Source: Microbacterium aoyamense
GTDB taxonomy: Bacteria > Actinomycetota > Actinomycetes > Actinomycetales > Microbacteriaceae
Reading direction: 5' to 3'
Assembly (NCBI RefSeq): GCF_023155855.1
Contig: NZ_JAKNUT010000001.1
Location: 248,001-312,000 of the forward strand
DNA length: 64,000 bases
Positions 35,386 through 42,130 of the stretch are shown in pieces. Within the stretch, counting starts at the first letter, position 1, and each line of letters opens with the position of its first letter. Both the position numbers and the translations under genes were made by a program. The notes under the pieces are model-generated. The model was given only the letters and a program-made list of their open reading frames with translations. It was not told where the DNA came from and ran no database searches.

Positions 35386-35729
35386 GCCGAGGCCTGCCCG
35401 ATCGCCTTGGTGATGGACGTGGCCTGGCCGTCCAGCGCCTGCGTCGCGAACTGGAACCGCAGCACGGTGTCGATGTTCGAGAGGGTCTCGGTGTCGAGGT
35501 TCACGTTGTTGCCGTTGAGGCGCGTGGGTTCCAGCGAGCGCTCGGTCGTGGCATCCACGTCGCCGGATCCCGCGGAGACCGCGGAGCGCAGCGCGTCCTC
35601 GAACTGGACGCGCTTGGCGTGGTAGTCGGGGGTGTTGATGTTCGCGATGTTGTCGGCGATCGCTCGCTGACGCAGCGCAAGCCCATCGAGGGCGCTGGAC
35701 AGCGCGGTGGCGGTGACGGATTCGAGCAC
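35382..35729 (-). CDS. flgB: Flagellar rod protein FlgB
   Basis: A 115-residue proximal rod protein: ALDGLALRQRAIADNIANINTPDYHAKRVQFEDAL. Start is GTG 35729 with CCGGAG seven bases before. First gene of flgB-flgC-fliE-fliF-fliG, behind the promoter at 35799-35829 and a GGA hairpin at 35775-35793. Another GGA overlaps its ribosome site. Confidence 0.95.
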   Translation of the reverse strand: MLESVTATALSSALDGLALRQRAIADNIANINTPDYHAKRVQFEDALRSAVSAGSGDVDATTERSLEPTRLNGNNVNLDTETLSNIDTVLRFQFATQALDGQATSITKAIGQASA

Positions 35730-35774
35730 GGCGGCACTCCGGATGCTGGGGGGAAGCCGATCCGTGGCCAGACG

Positions 35775-35793
35775 TCGAGCGATCCGTGCTCGA
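35775..35793 (-). promoter_or_regulatory. GGA-loop hairpin at the 5' end of the flgB transcript
   Basis: Minus strand TCGAGC ACGGATC GCTCGA: a perfect 6-bp stem with GGA in the loop, starting 5 bases after the -10 box at 35799. The inner 17 bases are identical to the fliP leader hairpin. Confidence 0.62.
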
Positions 35794-35798
35794 TGTTG

Positions 35799-35829
35799 AC
35801 TATCGCGACATCGACCGCCCGCGTAACCG
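35799..35829 (-). promoter_or_regulatory. Sigma-28-like promoter of flgB-flgC-fliE-fliF-fliG
   Basis: Minus-strand GGTTAC (35828-35823), 13-base spacer, GTCGCGATAGT (35809-35799). It begins just past the stop of the small gene at 35838. Confidence 0.85.
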
Positions 35830-35837
35830 TCTCGCGA

Positions 35838-36116
35838 TCAGCCCTCGACGTCGAGGTACGCCGGCGCGTCTGTCTGGCGACTCGGCACTCTTCTCAGCGC
35901 GTTCAACTGGCGCGCGACCTGGGCACGTGCCGCCAGCACCCCGCCGATCATGAGCTGCTGCCGCGCCAGGATCGCCTCCGCGCGCTCGCGGATCTCCTCC
36001 GGGATCGGTTCCGTCGGGGTCTCCAGCGCCTGGGGCGGCGTGTGGCCGTCGGCGGCGTCGAGCGCGCTCTCGAACTGGTCGAGCAGGCGCACCCACGCGG
36101 CGAGATTCTCGCTCAC
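35838..36116 (-). CDS. Small helical protein, probable FliT-like chaperone
   Basis: A 92-residue product from GTG 36116, five bases after the fliS stop. It is helical and charged (AAWVRLLDQFESALDAAD, IPEEIRERAEAILARQQLMIGGVLAARAQVARQLNALRR). Its size and place after fliD-fliS match FliT, the FliD chaperone, though sequence identity to known FliT is not obvious by eye. The call rests on context. Confidence 0.65.
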   Translation of the reverse strand: MSENLAAWVRLLDQFESALDAADGHTPPQALETPTEPIPEEIRERAEAILARQQLMIGGVLAARAQVARQLNALRRVPSRQTDAPAYLDVEG

Positions 36117-36121
36117 GTCGT

Positions 36122-36505
36122 TCAGACGAGGGCCGGCTGCTGCGCTGCCTGATGCCAGGCATCCCGCAGCGGAGCGACGATGTCGCGGCACTCCGCGGTG
36201 GCTGCGGGGTCGCGCGAGACGTTCGCGACGACCATCCGGCCGGCGAGGTAGGTGTAGAGCGCACGCAGATCCGCGGATCCAGCCCACTCATCGCTCAGCG
36301 TCACGTTCAGTTCGGCGACGATCTGCTGGGCATGGAGCAGGTGTGTGCCCGCGCCGAGCCAGTCCGACGTCTCCTGCGCGAGTGCCGCTCGATCGATGTC
36401 GACGAGAAGGCGGTCGTAGAGCATCGTGAGAAGACGCTCGGGGGTCGCGGACGCGACCTGCTGCTCGAGGTACTCCTGCCGGGCGCGTTCTGGAGACATG
36501 CGCAT
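36122..36505 (-). CDS. fliS: Flagellin export chaperone FliS
   Basis: A 127-residue protein: RARQEYLEQQVASATPERLLTMLYDRLLVDIDRAALA is the FliS signature (Y...V..A.PE.L..MLYD). It keeps flagellin unfolded for export. ATG 36505 has AGGAAGG seven bases upstream. Confidence 0.95.
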   Translation of the reverse strand: MRMSPERARQEYLEQQVASATPERLLTMLYDRLLVDIDRAALAQETSDWLGAGTHLLHAQQIVAELNVTLSDEWAGSADLRALYTYLAGRMVVANVSRDPAATAECRDIVAPLRDAWHQAAQQPALV

Positions 36506-36532
36506 GATTCGGCCTTCCTACGGTGAGTGGGT

Positions 36533-37903
36533 TCAGGATGACGAGGTCGAGGATGACGCGAGCCCCTCGAGTTGGGAGCCGAGCCAGGACGACTGCGACT
36601 GGAGGGTCGACAGCTGGACCTCCAGCTGCGCATAGGTGCGCTCGAGCGTCGCGCGACGCTGTTCGAGGCGGATGTCCCACCGCTCGACCTGCGTGCGGAG
36701 CGACTTCACCTCGGCTTCTTGGCCGGTGATGCGCTGCGTGAGCAGGCCGGTGTATTTGTCGGAGTACTGCGAGGTCGTCGCCTCCACGCGACCGGCGATG
36801 GCCGAGAACATCTGCTGGGCGGCGTCGGGATCATCGGCGAGCGCTTGCGCGAACTTCTCGGCGTCGAAGCTCAGCACGCCCTTCTGGTCGAACGAGATGC
36901 CGAGCGTGGAGGGTGAGATACCGTCGACCGGCGCCTGAACGGCTGCCGTGAGAGCAGTGCGCAGCGAGCGCACCGTGCTGTCGCCGGTGAAGACACCCAG
37001 CGTCGTCTTCTCGCCCTGGTCGGCGATCGTCGCCTTCGACCCGTTGTCGATCCGGGTGAGCAGGGCCGCGATCTCCTTCACGAACGCCTCTGCGGACGCC
37101 GTCTGAGCCTTCGCATCCCGTGCCACCGACACCGTGACCGGGTCGGCGCTCGCTCGCGACACGGTCACGTCGATGTCCTCCGCGATCGCGAACGTGTTCG
37201 TGCCGCTCGTGAGGACCTGCTCGGCCGCTGTGCCCGCGTACAGGCGGATGCGCGCATCGGCTCCCGTCGCGATGACGGCCGCGCCCGCCTCCGCGCCGAC
37301 GTCCACAGCCGTGCCCGCCGTGACCTGAGCCGCCGTGCCCCGGTGCAGCGCGAATGCGGCAGCGGCGCCCGTCTCGTCGGAGGTCACCTGGAGGCGGTAG
37401 AGCGGTGAGCCGCCGGCATCCGTCCCCGCGGGGATCACCGTCGCCGTGACGCCGGTCTTCGCCGCATTGATCGCTTTCGCGAGATCCTGCGGGCTCGCAC
37501 CGACGCCGGTGACCTCGGTCGTGGTTCCGTCCGCGGAGACCACCGTGTAGGTCCCGCCCCAGGCGCCGCTGGGGGCCGCCGCGGTGACGACCGAGTGCGC
37601 GGTGGCCGTGGCATCCACGACGATGTCCGTCGAGAGCGCCCCCGCCTTCGCCCCCGCGACGACGGTGACGCTCTCGTGCGAGGCGGTCGCCGTGAAGGCC
37701 GCGAGGGAACCGGAGGAGGCGGCGGTCTTCGCCTTCTCGAACAGCTGCTGCAGTCCGGTGTTGAGCGATTGCAGGTTCGTGACCACCGAGCTCCGGTCGG
37801 TGATCTTCGCCGAGAGCAGCGACTGCGGGATCGCGTTCACCTTCATGAGCGCGTCGATGATGTCCGCTGTCTGGAGCCCGGAGACCAAGCCGTCGATCTT
37901 CAT
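36533..37903 (-). CDS. fliD: Filament cap protein FliD
   Basis: A 456-residue protein: MKIDGLVSGLQTADIIDALMKVNAIPQ opening (the usual GL.SGLDT-like motif) and a C-terminal domain (FAQALADDPDAAQQMFSAIAGRVEATTSQYSDKYTGLLTQRITGQEAEVKSLRTQVERWD). It caps the filament and folds flagellin. It follows fliC after a strong terminator, so it is transcribed by readthrough or from an unseen promoter; fliS and the fliT-like gene follow. Confidence 0.94.
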   Translation of the reverse strand: MKIDGLVSGLQTADIIDALMKVNAIPQSLLSAKITDRSSVVTNLQSLNTGLQQLFEKAKTAASSGSLAAFTATASHESVTVVAGAKAGALSTDIVVDATATAHSVVTAAAPSGAWGGTYTVVSADGTTTEVTGVGASPQDLAKAINAAKTGVTATVIPAGTDAGGSPLYRLQVTSDETGAAAAFALHRGTAAQVTAGTAVDVGAEAGAAVIATGADARIRLYAGTAAEQVLTSGTNTFAIAEDIDVTVSRASADPVTVSVARDAKAQTASAEAFVKEIAALLTRIDNGSKATIADQGEKTTLGVFTGDSTVRSLRTALTAAVQAPVDGISPSTLGISFDQKGVLSFDAEKFAQALADDPDAAQQMFSAIAGRVEATTSQYSDKYTGLLTQRITGQEAEVKSLRTQVERWDIRLEQRRATLERTYAQLEVQLSTLQSQSSWLGSQLEGLASSSTSSS

Positions 37904-37943
37904 CTCGAATGCCTTCCTCGCGTGCGATGAGTCGTTCTACAGG

Positions 37944-37983
37944 ACGGCGCCCGAGCGGCCAGGCACGTCCGCTCGGGCGCCGT
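37944..37983. terminator. Perfect 15-bp hairpin after fliC
   Basis: ACGGCGCCCGAGCGG (37944-37958) and CCGCTCGGGCGCCGT (37969-37983) are exact complements around a 10-base loop, 24 bp past the fliC stop at 38007. It should insulate abundant flagellin mRNA from fliD and stabilise its 3' end. Confidence 0.85.
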
Positions 37984-38006
37984 ACGCGCCAGATGTTCTC
38001 AGCGAC

Positions 38007-38834
38007 TCAGCGGAGCAGCTGCAGAACGCCCTGACCCGACTGGTTCGCCTGTGCGAGCATCGCCGTACCGGCCTGCTGCAGGATGTTCGAGGCGGTGTAG
38101 CGCACCATCTCGGCGGCCATGTCGGTGTCGGCGATGCGGCTCTTGGCGGCGGCGAGGTTCTCGGCCGAGACCTGGAGCGAGTTGATCGTCGACTCGAAGC
38201 GGTTCTGCTGCGCACCGAGGTCGGCGCGAGCGGTCGAGACGCTGACGATCTCGGCGTCGACGGCGGCGATCGACGTGAGCGCGTTGGCGGCGTCGGAGAC
38301 GTCCAACGCGCCGATGGTCGCGCCCAGGCCCGAGAAGTCGGTGAGGGTGACGGCGATCTGGTCCTCGGCGGCCGTCGAGCCCGCGCCGACCTGGAAGGTG
38401 AGGGAGGCGTTCGAGCCGTCGAGCAGCTTGATGCCGTTGAAGTTCGTGCTGGCCGCGACGCGGGTCAGCTCCTCGCCGAGCGCCTCGATCTCGGTCGAGA
38501 TCGCCGCGCGCGAGTCGGCGTTGTTCGAGTCGTTGCCCGCCTGCACCGCGAGGTCGCGGACGCGCTGCAGGATCGAGTGCACCTCGGTGAGCGAACCTTC
38601 CGCGGTCTGGATGACCGAGATGCCGTCCTGCGCGTTGCGCGTGGCGACGTTCAGGCCGTTGACCTGCGAGCGCAGGCCCTCGGAGATGGCGAGGCCGGCG
38701 GCGTCGTCCGCCGCGCGGTTGATGCGCAGACCGCTCGAGAGCTTCTCGAGGGACTTCGACACGTCGCTCTGGTTGGCCGAGAGGTTGCGGTAGGCGTTGA
38801 GGGCGCCGACGTTGGTTGCGATCTGAAGACCCAT
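38007..38834 (-). CDS. fliC: Flagellin
   Basis: A 275-residue flagellin with only the D0/D1 core and a small variable middle. N-terminus MGLQIATNVGALNAYRNLSA, LSSGLRINRAADDAAGLAISEGLRSQVNGL; C-terminus ENLAAAKSRIADTDMAAEMVRYTASNILQQAGTAMLAQANQSGQGVLQLLR. Start ATG 38834 with GGAGGAA just upstream; the frame continues to 38885 but the leader is not coding. Its leader has the promoter at 38891-38921 and a CsrA-type hairpin at 38864-38881, and a strong terminator follows. Expected to be exported by the FlhA/FlhB gate with FliS. Confidence 0.97.
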   Translation of the reverse strand: MGLQIATNVGALNAYRNLSANQSDVSKSLEKLSSGLRINRAADDAAGLAISEGLRSQVNGLNVATRNAQDGISVIQTAEGSLTEVHSILQRVRDLAVQAGNDSNNADSRAAISTEIEALGEELTRVAASTNFNGIKLLDGSNASLTFQVGAGSTAAEDQIAVTLTDFSGLGATIGALDVSDAANALTSIAAVDAEIVSVSTARADLGAQQNRFESTINSLQVSAENLAAAKSRIADTDMAAEMVRYTASNILQQAGTAMLAQANQSGQGVLQLLR

Positions 38835-38863
38835 GATTTCCTCCGTGGTTGGGGGTCGGATAC

Positions 38864-38881
38864 CGGCCCATCCGTGGGCCG
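38864..38881 (-). promoter_or_regulatory. CsrA-type hairpin in the fliC leader
   Basis: Minus-strand CGGCCCA CGGA TGGGCCG: a perfect 7-bp stem displaying GGA in a 4-base loop, flanked as CACGGATG, close to the CsrA consensus. A second CACGGAGGA is the ribosome site itself at about 38838-38848. Two GGA sites, one over the ribosome site, is the arrangement known for the B. subtilis hag leader. Confidence 0.75.
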
Positions 38882-38890
38882 ACACCAGGC

Positions 38891-38921
38891 ACTATCGCGA
38901 CGAGGATCTCTCCCGTAACCG
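38891..38921 (-). promoter_or_regulatory. Sigma-28-like promoter of fliC
   Basis: Minus-strand CGGTTAC (38921-38915), 13-base spacer, GTCGCGATAGT (38901-38891). Transcription should start about 50 bases before the fliC ATG. Confidence 0.87.
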
Positions 38922-38939
38922 CCGAATCCGACTTTTCTC

Positions 38940-38951
38940 CTCGTTTACGAG
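38940..38951. promoter_or_regulatory. CTCGTTTACGAG palindrome upstream of the fliC promoter
   Basis: A perfect palindrome about 20 bp upstream of the fliC -35 box and 9 bp past the sigma gene stop. Its location suits an activator or repressor site for fliC. Same motif as 17421 and 39838. Confidence 0.58.
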
Positions 38952-38960
38952 CCGGAATCG

Positions 38961-39815
38961 TTAGGATGCTGCGAGCAGTTCGCCCGAGCGTGCGGTCACG
39001 CGTCGCGGCGCCCCGAAGACGGCACCGAAGAAGTCGGCGCGCGTCTTGGTGCCGCGGTCGGCGGCGTCGCCGGTCTCCCACTCCTCCATGGCTTCGCGCA
39101 TGAGCTCGAGTCCGTTGCGACGCAGCTTGGAGATGTACGGGTGGCTCACCTCGAGCTCCTCCGCGAGATCCTTCACGGTGCGATCCTCGATGTAGATGCC
39201 TCGGATGACGTGCTGCATCGCCGTGGGCAGTGCATCGATGAGGCGCATCAGCATGGCGTGGTTCTCGGACTCCTCCACGGCGTGCTCCGGGAGGATGATG
39301 CTCCCCGTGAGGTCGGCCGGCTCGCGCCCCGCCTCGGGGTCGAAGTGCGCCTCGAAGCTCGTCGCCGTGCGGACCATCTCATCGAGCTTGAGAGCGTCGG
39401 CCACGACGTCCTCAGCCAGACCGGACTCCGCAGCCAATTCGGCGCGGGTCGCGGCCCGCCCCGTGCGGGCCAGAATCACGTCGCCCGCGGTGCGGATCCG
39501 CTGGATCTTCACACGCCCGCGCTCACCGGCAGGATCGGCGGCGCGCATCTCATCGAGGATCGCCCAATTGATCTGGTTCCGCGCGAAGGCACCGAAAGGG
39601 ATGCCGCGCTCCGGCTCGTAGGACAGCGCGGCCCGCGCGAGGCCGAGCATGGCGGCCGAGATGAGGTCGTCGAGATCGACGTGCGGGGCGACTCGCGCCT
39701 TCTCCACGGCGAGGTACTTCGCGAGGGGCAGGTTCTCCTGCGCAAGCCACTCCGGAGTGCGACGTGACTCGGACTGCGCGCCAAGATGAGCAGATGAGGC
39801 AGAGGGACTCGACAA
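38961..39815 (-). CDS. fliA: FliA/WhiG-type flagellar sigma factor
   Basis: A 284-residue sigma factor. Region 2 (VDLDDLISAAMLGLARAALSYEPERGIPFGAFARNQINWAILDEMRAAD), region 3 (IQRIRTAGDVILARTGRAATRAELAAESGL) and region 4 (TAMQHVIRGIYIEDRTVKDLAEELEVSHPYISKLRRNGLELM) are in order. A tail of about 45 residues follows region 4. It starts at TTG 39815 with GGAG five bases before. It should read the six GGTTAC/GTCGCGATAGT promoters in this cluster. No FlgM anti-sigma gene is seen. Its own promoter looks vegetative. Confidence 0.92.
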   Translation of the reverse strand: MSSPSASSAHLGAQSESRRTPEWLAQENLPLAKYLAVEKARVAPHVDLDDLISAAMLGLARAALSYEPERGIPFGAFARNQINWAILDEMRAADPAGERGRVKIQRIRTAGDVILARTGRAATRAELAAESGLAEDVVADALKLDEMVRTATSFEAHFDPEAGREPADLTGSIILPEHAVEESENHAMLMRLIDALPTAMQHVIRGIYIEDRTVKDLAEELEVSHPYISKLRRNGLELMREAMEEWETGDAADRGTKTRADFFGAVFGAPRRVTARSGELLAAS

Positions 39816-39837
39816 CGTGACTCCATGGGGGTTTGGA

Positions 39838-39849
39838 CTCGTTTATGAG
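39838..39849. promoter_or_regulatory. CTCGTTTATGAG site and vegetative promoter of the sigma gene
   Basis: CTCGTTTATGAG sits 22 bp before the TTG start. Just upstream on the minus strand is an extended -10 box, TGTGATAAT (about 39854-39862), in a rare AT-rich stretch. The palindrome would cover the transcription start, so a regulator here could set entry into flagellar expression. Confidence 0.52.
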
Positions 39850-39869
39850 GAAATTATCACAATCCAAGC

Positions 39870-40412
39870 CTTTCATTAGAGTTTTCTCATTTTTGCCTCA
39901 TGACCGGCGCGGCATGTTCATCTGCCCGTAACAGAGGCCCGTGCCCCCCGCCGACGGCGCGGAATCCCGCGGGTCGCCGAGTACACGGCGCGAGCGGCCT
40001 TCACGACCGCGTCGACGACGCACGCTACTGACGACCCGCTACGGGGCACAGATGCGCGGACGGGCATACGAACGGCGATCCCGACGCGCCGCCGCGGGCG
40101 AACCACTCGGTGACCTCGGAGATGGGTTCTCTGCGCTCCTGGACCGCGGTTCACACATTGGTGCACACATACATCCGGTCGTGACGAATGTTGAATCACA
40201 TGCTCGGACGGAGCGATCGCGGTGCAGTTCTTCCCGAAACCTTCCCGCCATCATGCGGGCATCGGCGTGAGTTCCTCATCCCCGCGCAAACGGATCGCGT
40301 ACTCAAGTTCCATGCACGGTGAACTCTTTCCCAGCGCAGAACAGCGAAGGTGGCTCGCAAAGTTGCGGTCCGCATGGCTCCGGGACTCCGCATGAATCAG
40401 CGATCCGACTTC
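39870..40412. other. About 540 bp without a convincing gene
   Basis: Between the sigma gene promoter and the ArsR gene I see no frame with good actinobacterial codon use and a start site. Base composition is more mixed than elsewhere. A 27-residue frame at 40312-40395 (plus; MHGELFPSAEQRRWLAKL) reads protein-like but has no ribosome site. It may be a remnant or a boundary between the flagellar cluster and the catabolic island. Confidence 0.5.
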
Positions 40413-40787
40413 TCAACCGTTGCATCTCAGACTGGATTGACGGAGGTTGTTGCCGGCCGAAGCACGTTGCACCGCGTAGGTACTCTCGTCGGCCGTCGGC
40501 ACGGTGGATGACCTTGCGTATGCCCAATCCTCGATCGCGGTCAAACCGTCCACGTTGATCCGATGCCGAAATCCGCCGCGGACGCGCTCAGCGGTCACGA
40601 GCCCCGCGCTTCGGAGGATGGCGAGGTGTCTCGAGGCGGAGAAGCGCGACAGGTCAGTCGCGCCCGCTATCTCCGAGATGGTCGGCCCGCACGTACGCGG
40701 CGAACGTTTCACGAGTGCGTCGACGATCGCCAGTCGTTCGCTGTTCGCAAGGGCTGAAAACAGTCGAGCTGCGTCCATCGTCCTCAT
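40413..40787 (-). CDS. ArsR-type winged-helix regulator
   Basis: A 124-residue protein: ARLFSALANSERLAIVDALVKR, ISEIAGATDLSRFSASRHLAILRSAGLVTAERV, GGFRHRINVDGLTAIEDWA, the ArsR/SmtB fold with recognition helix near residues 48-65. No cysteine metal pair of the ArsR type stands out, so a non-metal signal is likely. It faces a gene-poor region; its target could be itself or the MaoC gene. A second start at 40778 is possible. Confidence 0.83.
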   Translation of the reverse strand: MRTMDAARLFSALANSERLAIVDALVKRSPRTCGPTISEIAGATDLSRFSASRHLAILRSAGLVTAERVRGGFRHRINVDGLTAIEDWAYARSSTVPTADESTYAVQRASAGNNLRQSSLRCNG

Positions 40788-40954
40788 CGCCCTTCACGCT
40801 GGTCCGTCCTGATCGACTCCTCGACCAGGACGACGACCTTCGTCATCAGGGGCGGAGTGCAGCGATCGCATCACCCGAATCGACCGTGCCATCACAACCG
40901 CAGTCCTCCGGGTCGAATAGAGGAGTGGTCCGACCGCACGACGGTTCAGCTCCT

Positions 40955-42130
40955 TCAAGCATCGGATCCGACCGCGGTGGGCAGCTTGATGATCGCCGAG
41001 CCTGGCATGACGTTCTGACCGCGCTGGTTGGTGGCCCAGGTCTCGACGCTCACGACGTGGTCGCCTTCGTCGTCGATGTACTTATCGACGATCTTCCCGC
41101 CGAACCGAACGACATCCGACAGGTAGACGTGGGCGCGGTACTGACCGTGCACCTTCTTGAGGAAGCCGGCGTCCCCCATCCAGTCGGTGAGGTGCTGGAT
41201 TCCCCATGACGTGCGCTGCACACCGACGTCGTAGGCCGCCTGAGCACCCTGCAGACTTGCCGCATAGTCGTTGTAGTGCACGGCGTACACGGGCTCGAGA
41301 GCGTGAGTGTTGGGGTCGCGGAAAGCCCACTTGGGATGCTTTGCGTAGCGACGAAGCGCGACGCCGTGCGCTGCGATGCGCGGAATCGGGGCTGCACCTG
41401 AGGCGATGAAGGCGATGAAGTCACTGAGACCCATCGGCCCCTTCGTGATGACATCGAGCTCGTCACCGACCGACACGTCTTCCCAGAGCCGCGGGGTCGA
41501 CCCACGTGGCGTCTCCGCGAGGATGTCGTGTTCGATCTGTTCGATCTCCTCGGGCGTCCAGGGGTGCGGCAGCTCGATCTTGCGGCTTTCACGCTTCTTC
41601 TGCATCTCGGTGCGCTCGAACCGCATCCGCGAGCAGATGAACTTTGCGACGAGCTCGCCGTCCTGATTGCGGTACTCCTGCCGCAGGTAGTCCTTGATTC
41701 GACGTCCGGCGAAATTGCTCGCCTCGATCGGTCCGTCGAATCCATCGAACACGATCGTCGCTGTGATCTTGTCGCCGAGACGGATCGGCTTGTAGAACTC
41801 GATGTCCGTCTCGGCGTGGAAGCCGCCCAGACCGCGCCAGCCGACCTGCACGGAACCGAGGCACGCGAAGATGAACGCGGGAGGCGCAACGATTCCCCCG
41901 TTCACCGAATCGGCGGCGTAGGCTTCGTCCGTCCAGAGCGGATTGCCGTCGCCGATGCCCTCGCAGAAGCGCAGAATCGCGTGACGATCGGCGTACTCGT
42001 TGTTGACCGAGCCTTCCGTTCGCAGCTCGGTGCCGATCAGGGCACGCATTTCGTCGAGCATCTCGTCGGTGAAGGTCGCAGTTGCGAGCTTCTGCTCGAA
42101 GCCGGTGCTAGTGGTCTCGGTCGTGGTCAT
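40955..42130 (-). CDS. MaoC-like hydratase domain protein
   Basis: A 391-residue protein from ATG 42130 (GGAGG five bases before). It contains a MaoC-N-like hot-dog domain (YADRHAILRFCEGIGDGNPLWTDEAYA, GGIVAPPAFIFACL, HAETDIEFYKPIRLGDKI) and a second hot-dog-like half (RLWEDVSVGDELDVITKGPMGLSDFIAF, QHLTDWMGDAGFLKKV). The double hot-dog fold hydrates or dehydrates acyl-CoA thioesters. It has its own copy of the island operator at 42158-42167 and lies in a block with an enoyl-CoA hydratase and CoA-transferases, so it probably acts on a CoA intermediate of the unknown pathway. Confidence 0.85.
   Translation of the reverse strand: MTTTETTSTGFEQKLATATFTDEMLDEMRALIGTELRTEGSVNNEYADRHAILRFCEGIGDGNPLWTDEAYAADSVNGGIVAPPAFIFACLGSVQVGWRGLGGFHAETDIEFYKPIRLGDKITATIVFDGFDGPIEASNFAGRRIKDYLRQEYRNQDGELVAKFICSRMRFERTEMQKKRESRKIELPHPWTPEEIEQIEHDILAETPRGSTPRLWEDVSVGDELDVITKGPMGLSDFIAFIASGAAPIPRIAAHGVALRRYAKHPKWAFRDPNTHALEPVYAVHYNDYAASLQGAQAAYDVGVQRTSWGIQHLTDWMGDAGFLKKVHGQYRAHVYLSDVVRFGGKIVDKYIDDEGDHVVSVETWATNQRGQNVMPGSAIIKLPTAVGSDA

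Noticed and set aside
40312..40395. 27-residue plus-strand frame MHGELFPSAEQRRWLAKL...
   Set aside because: Reads protein-like but is short, lacks a ribosome site and has no family; at most a gene remnant.
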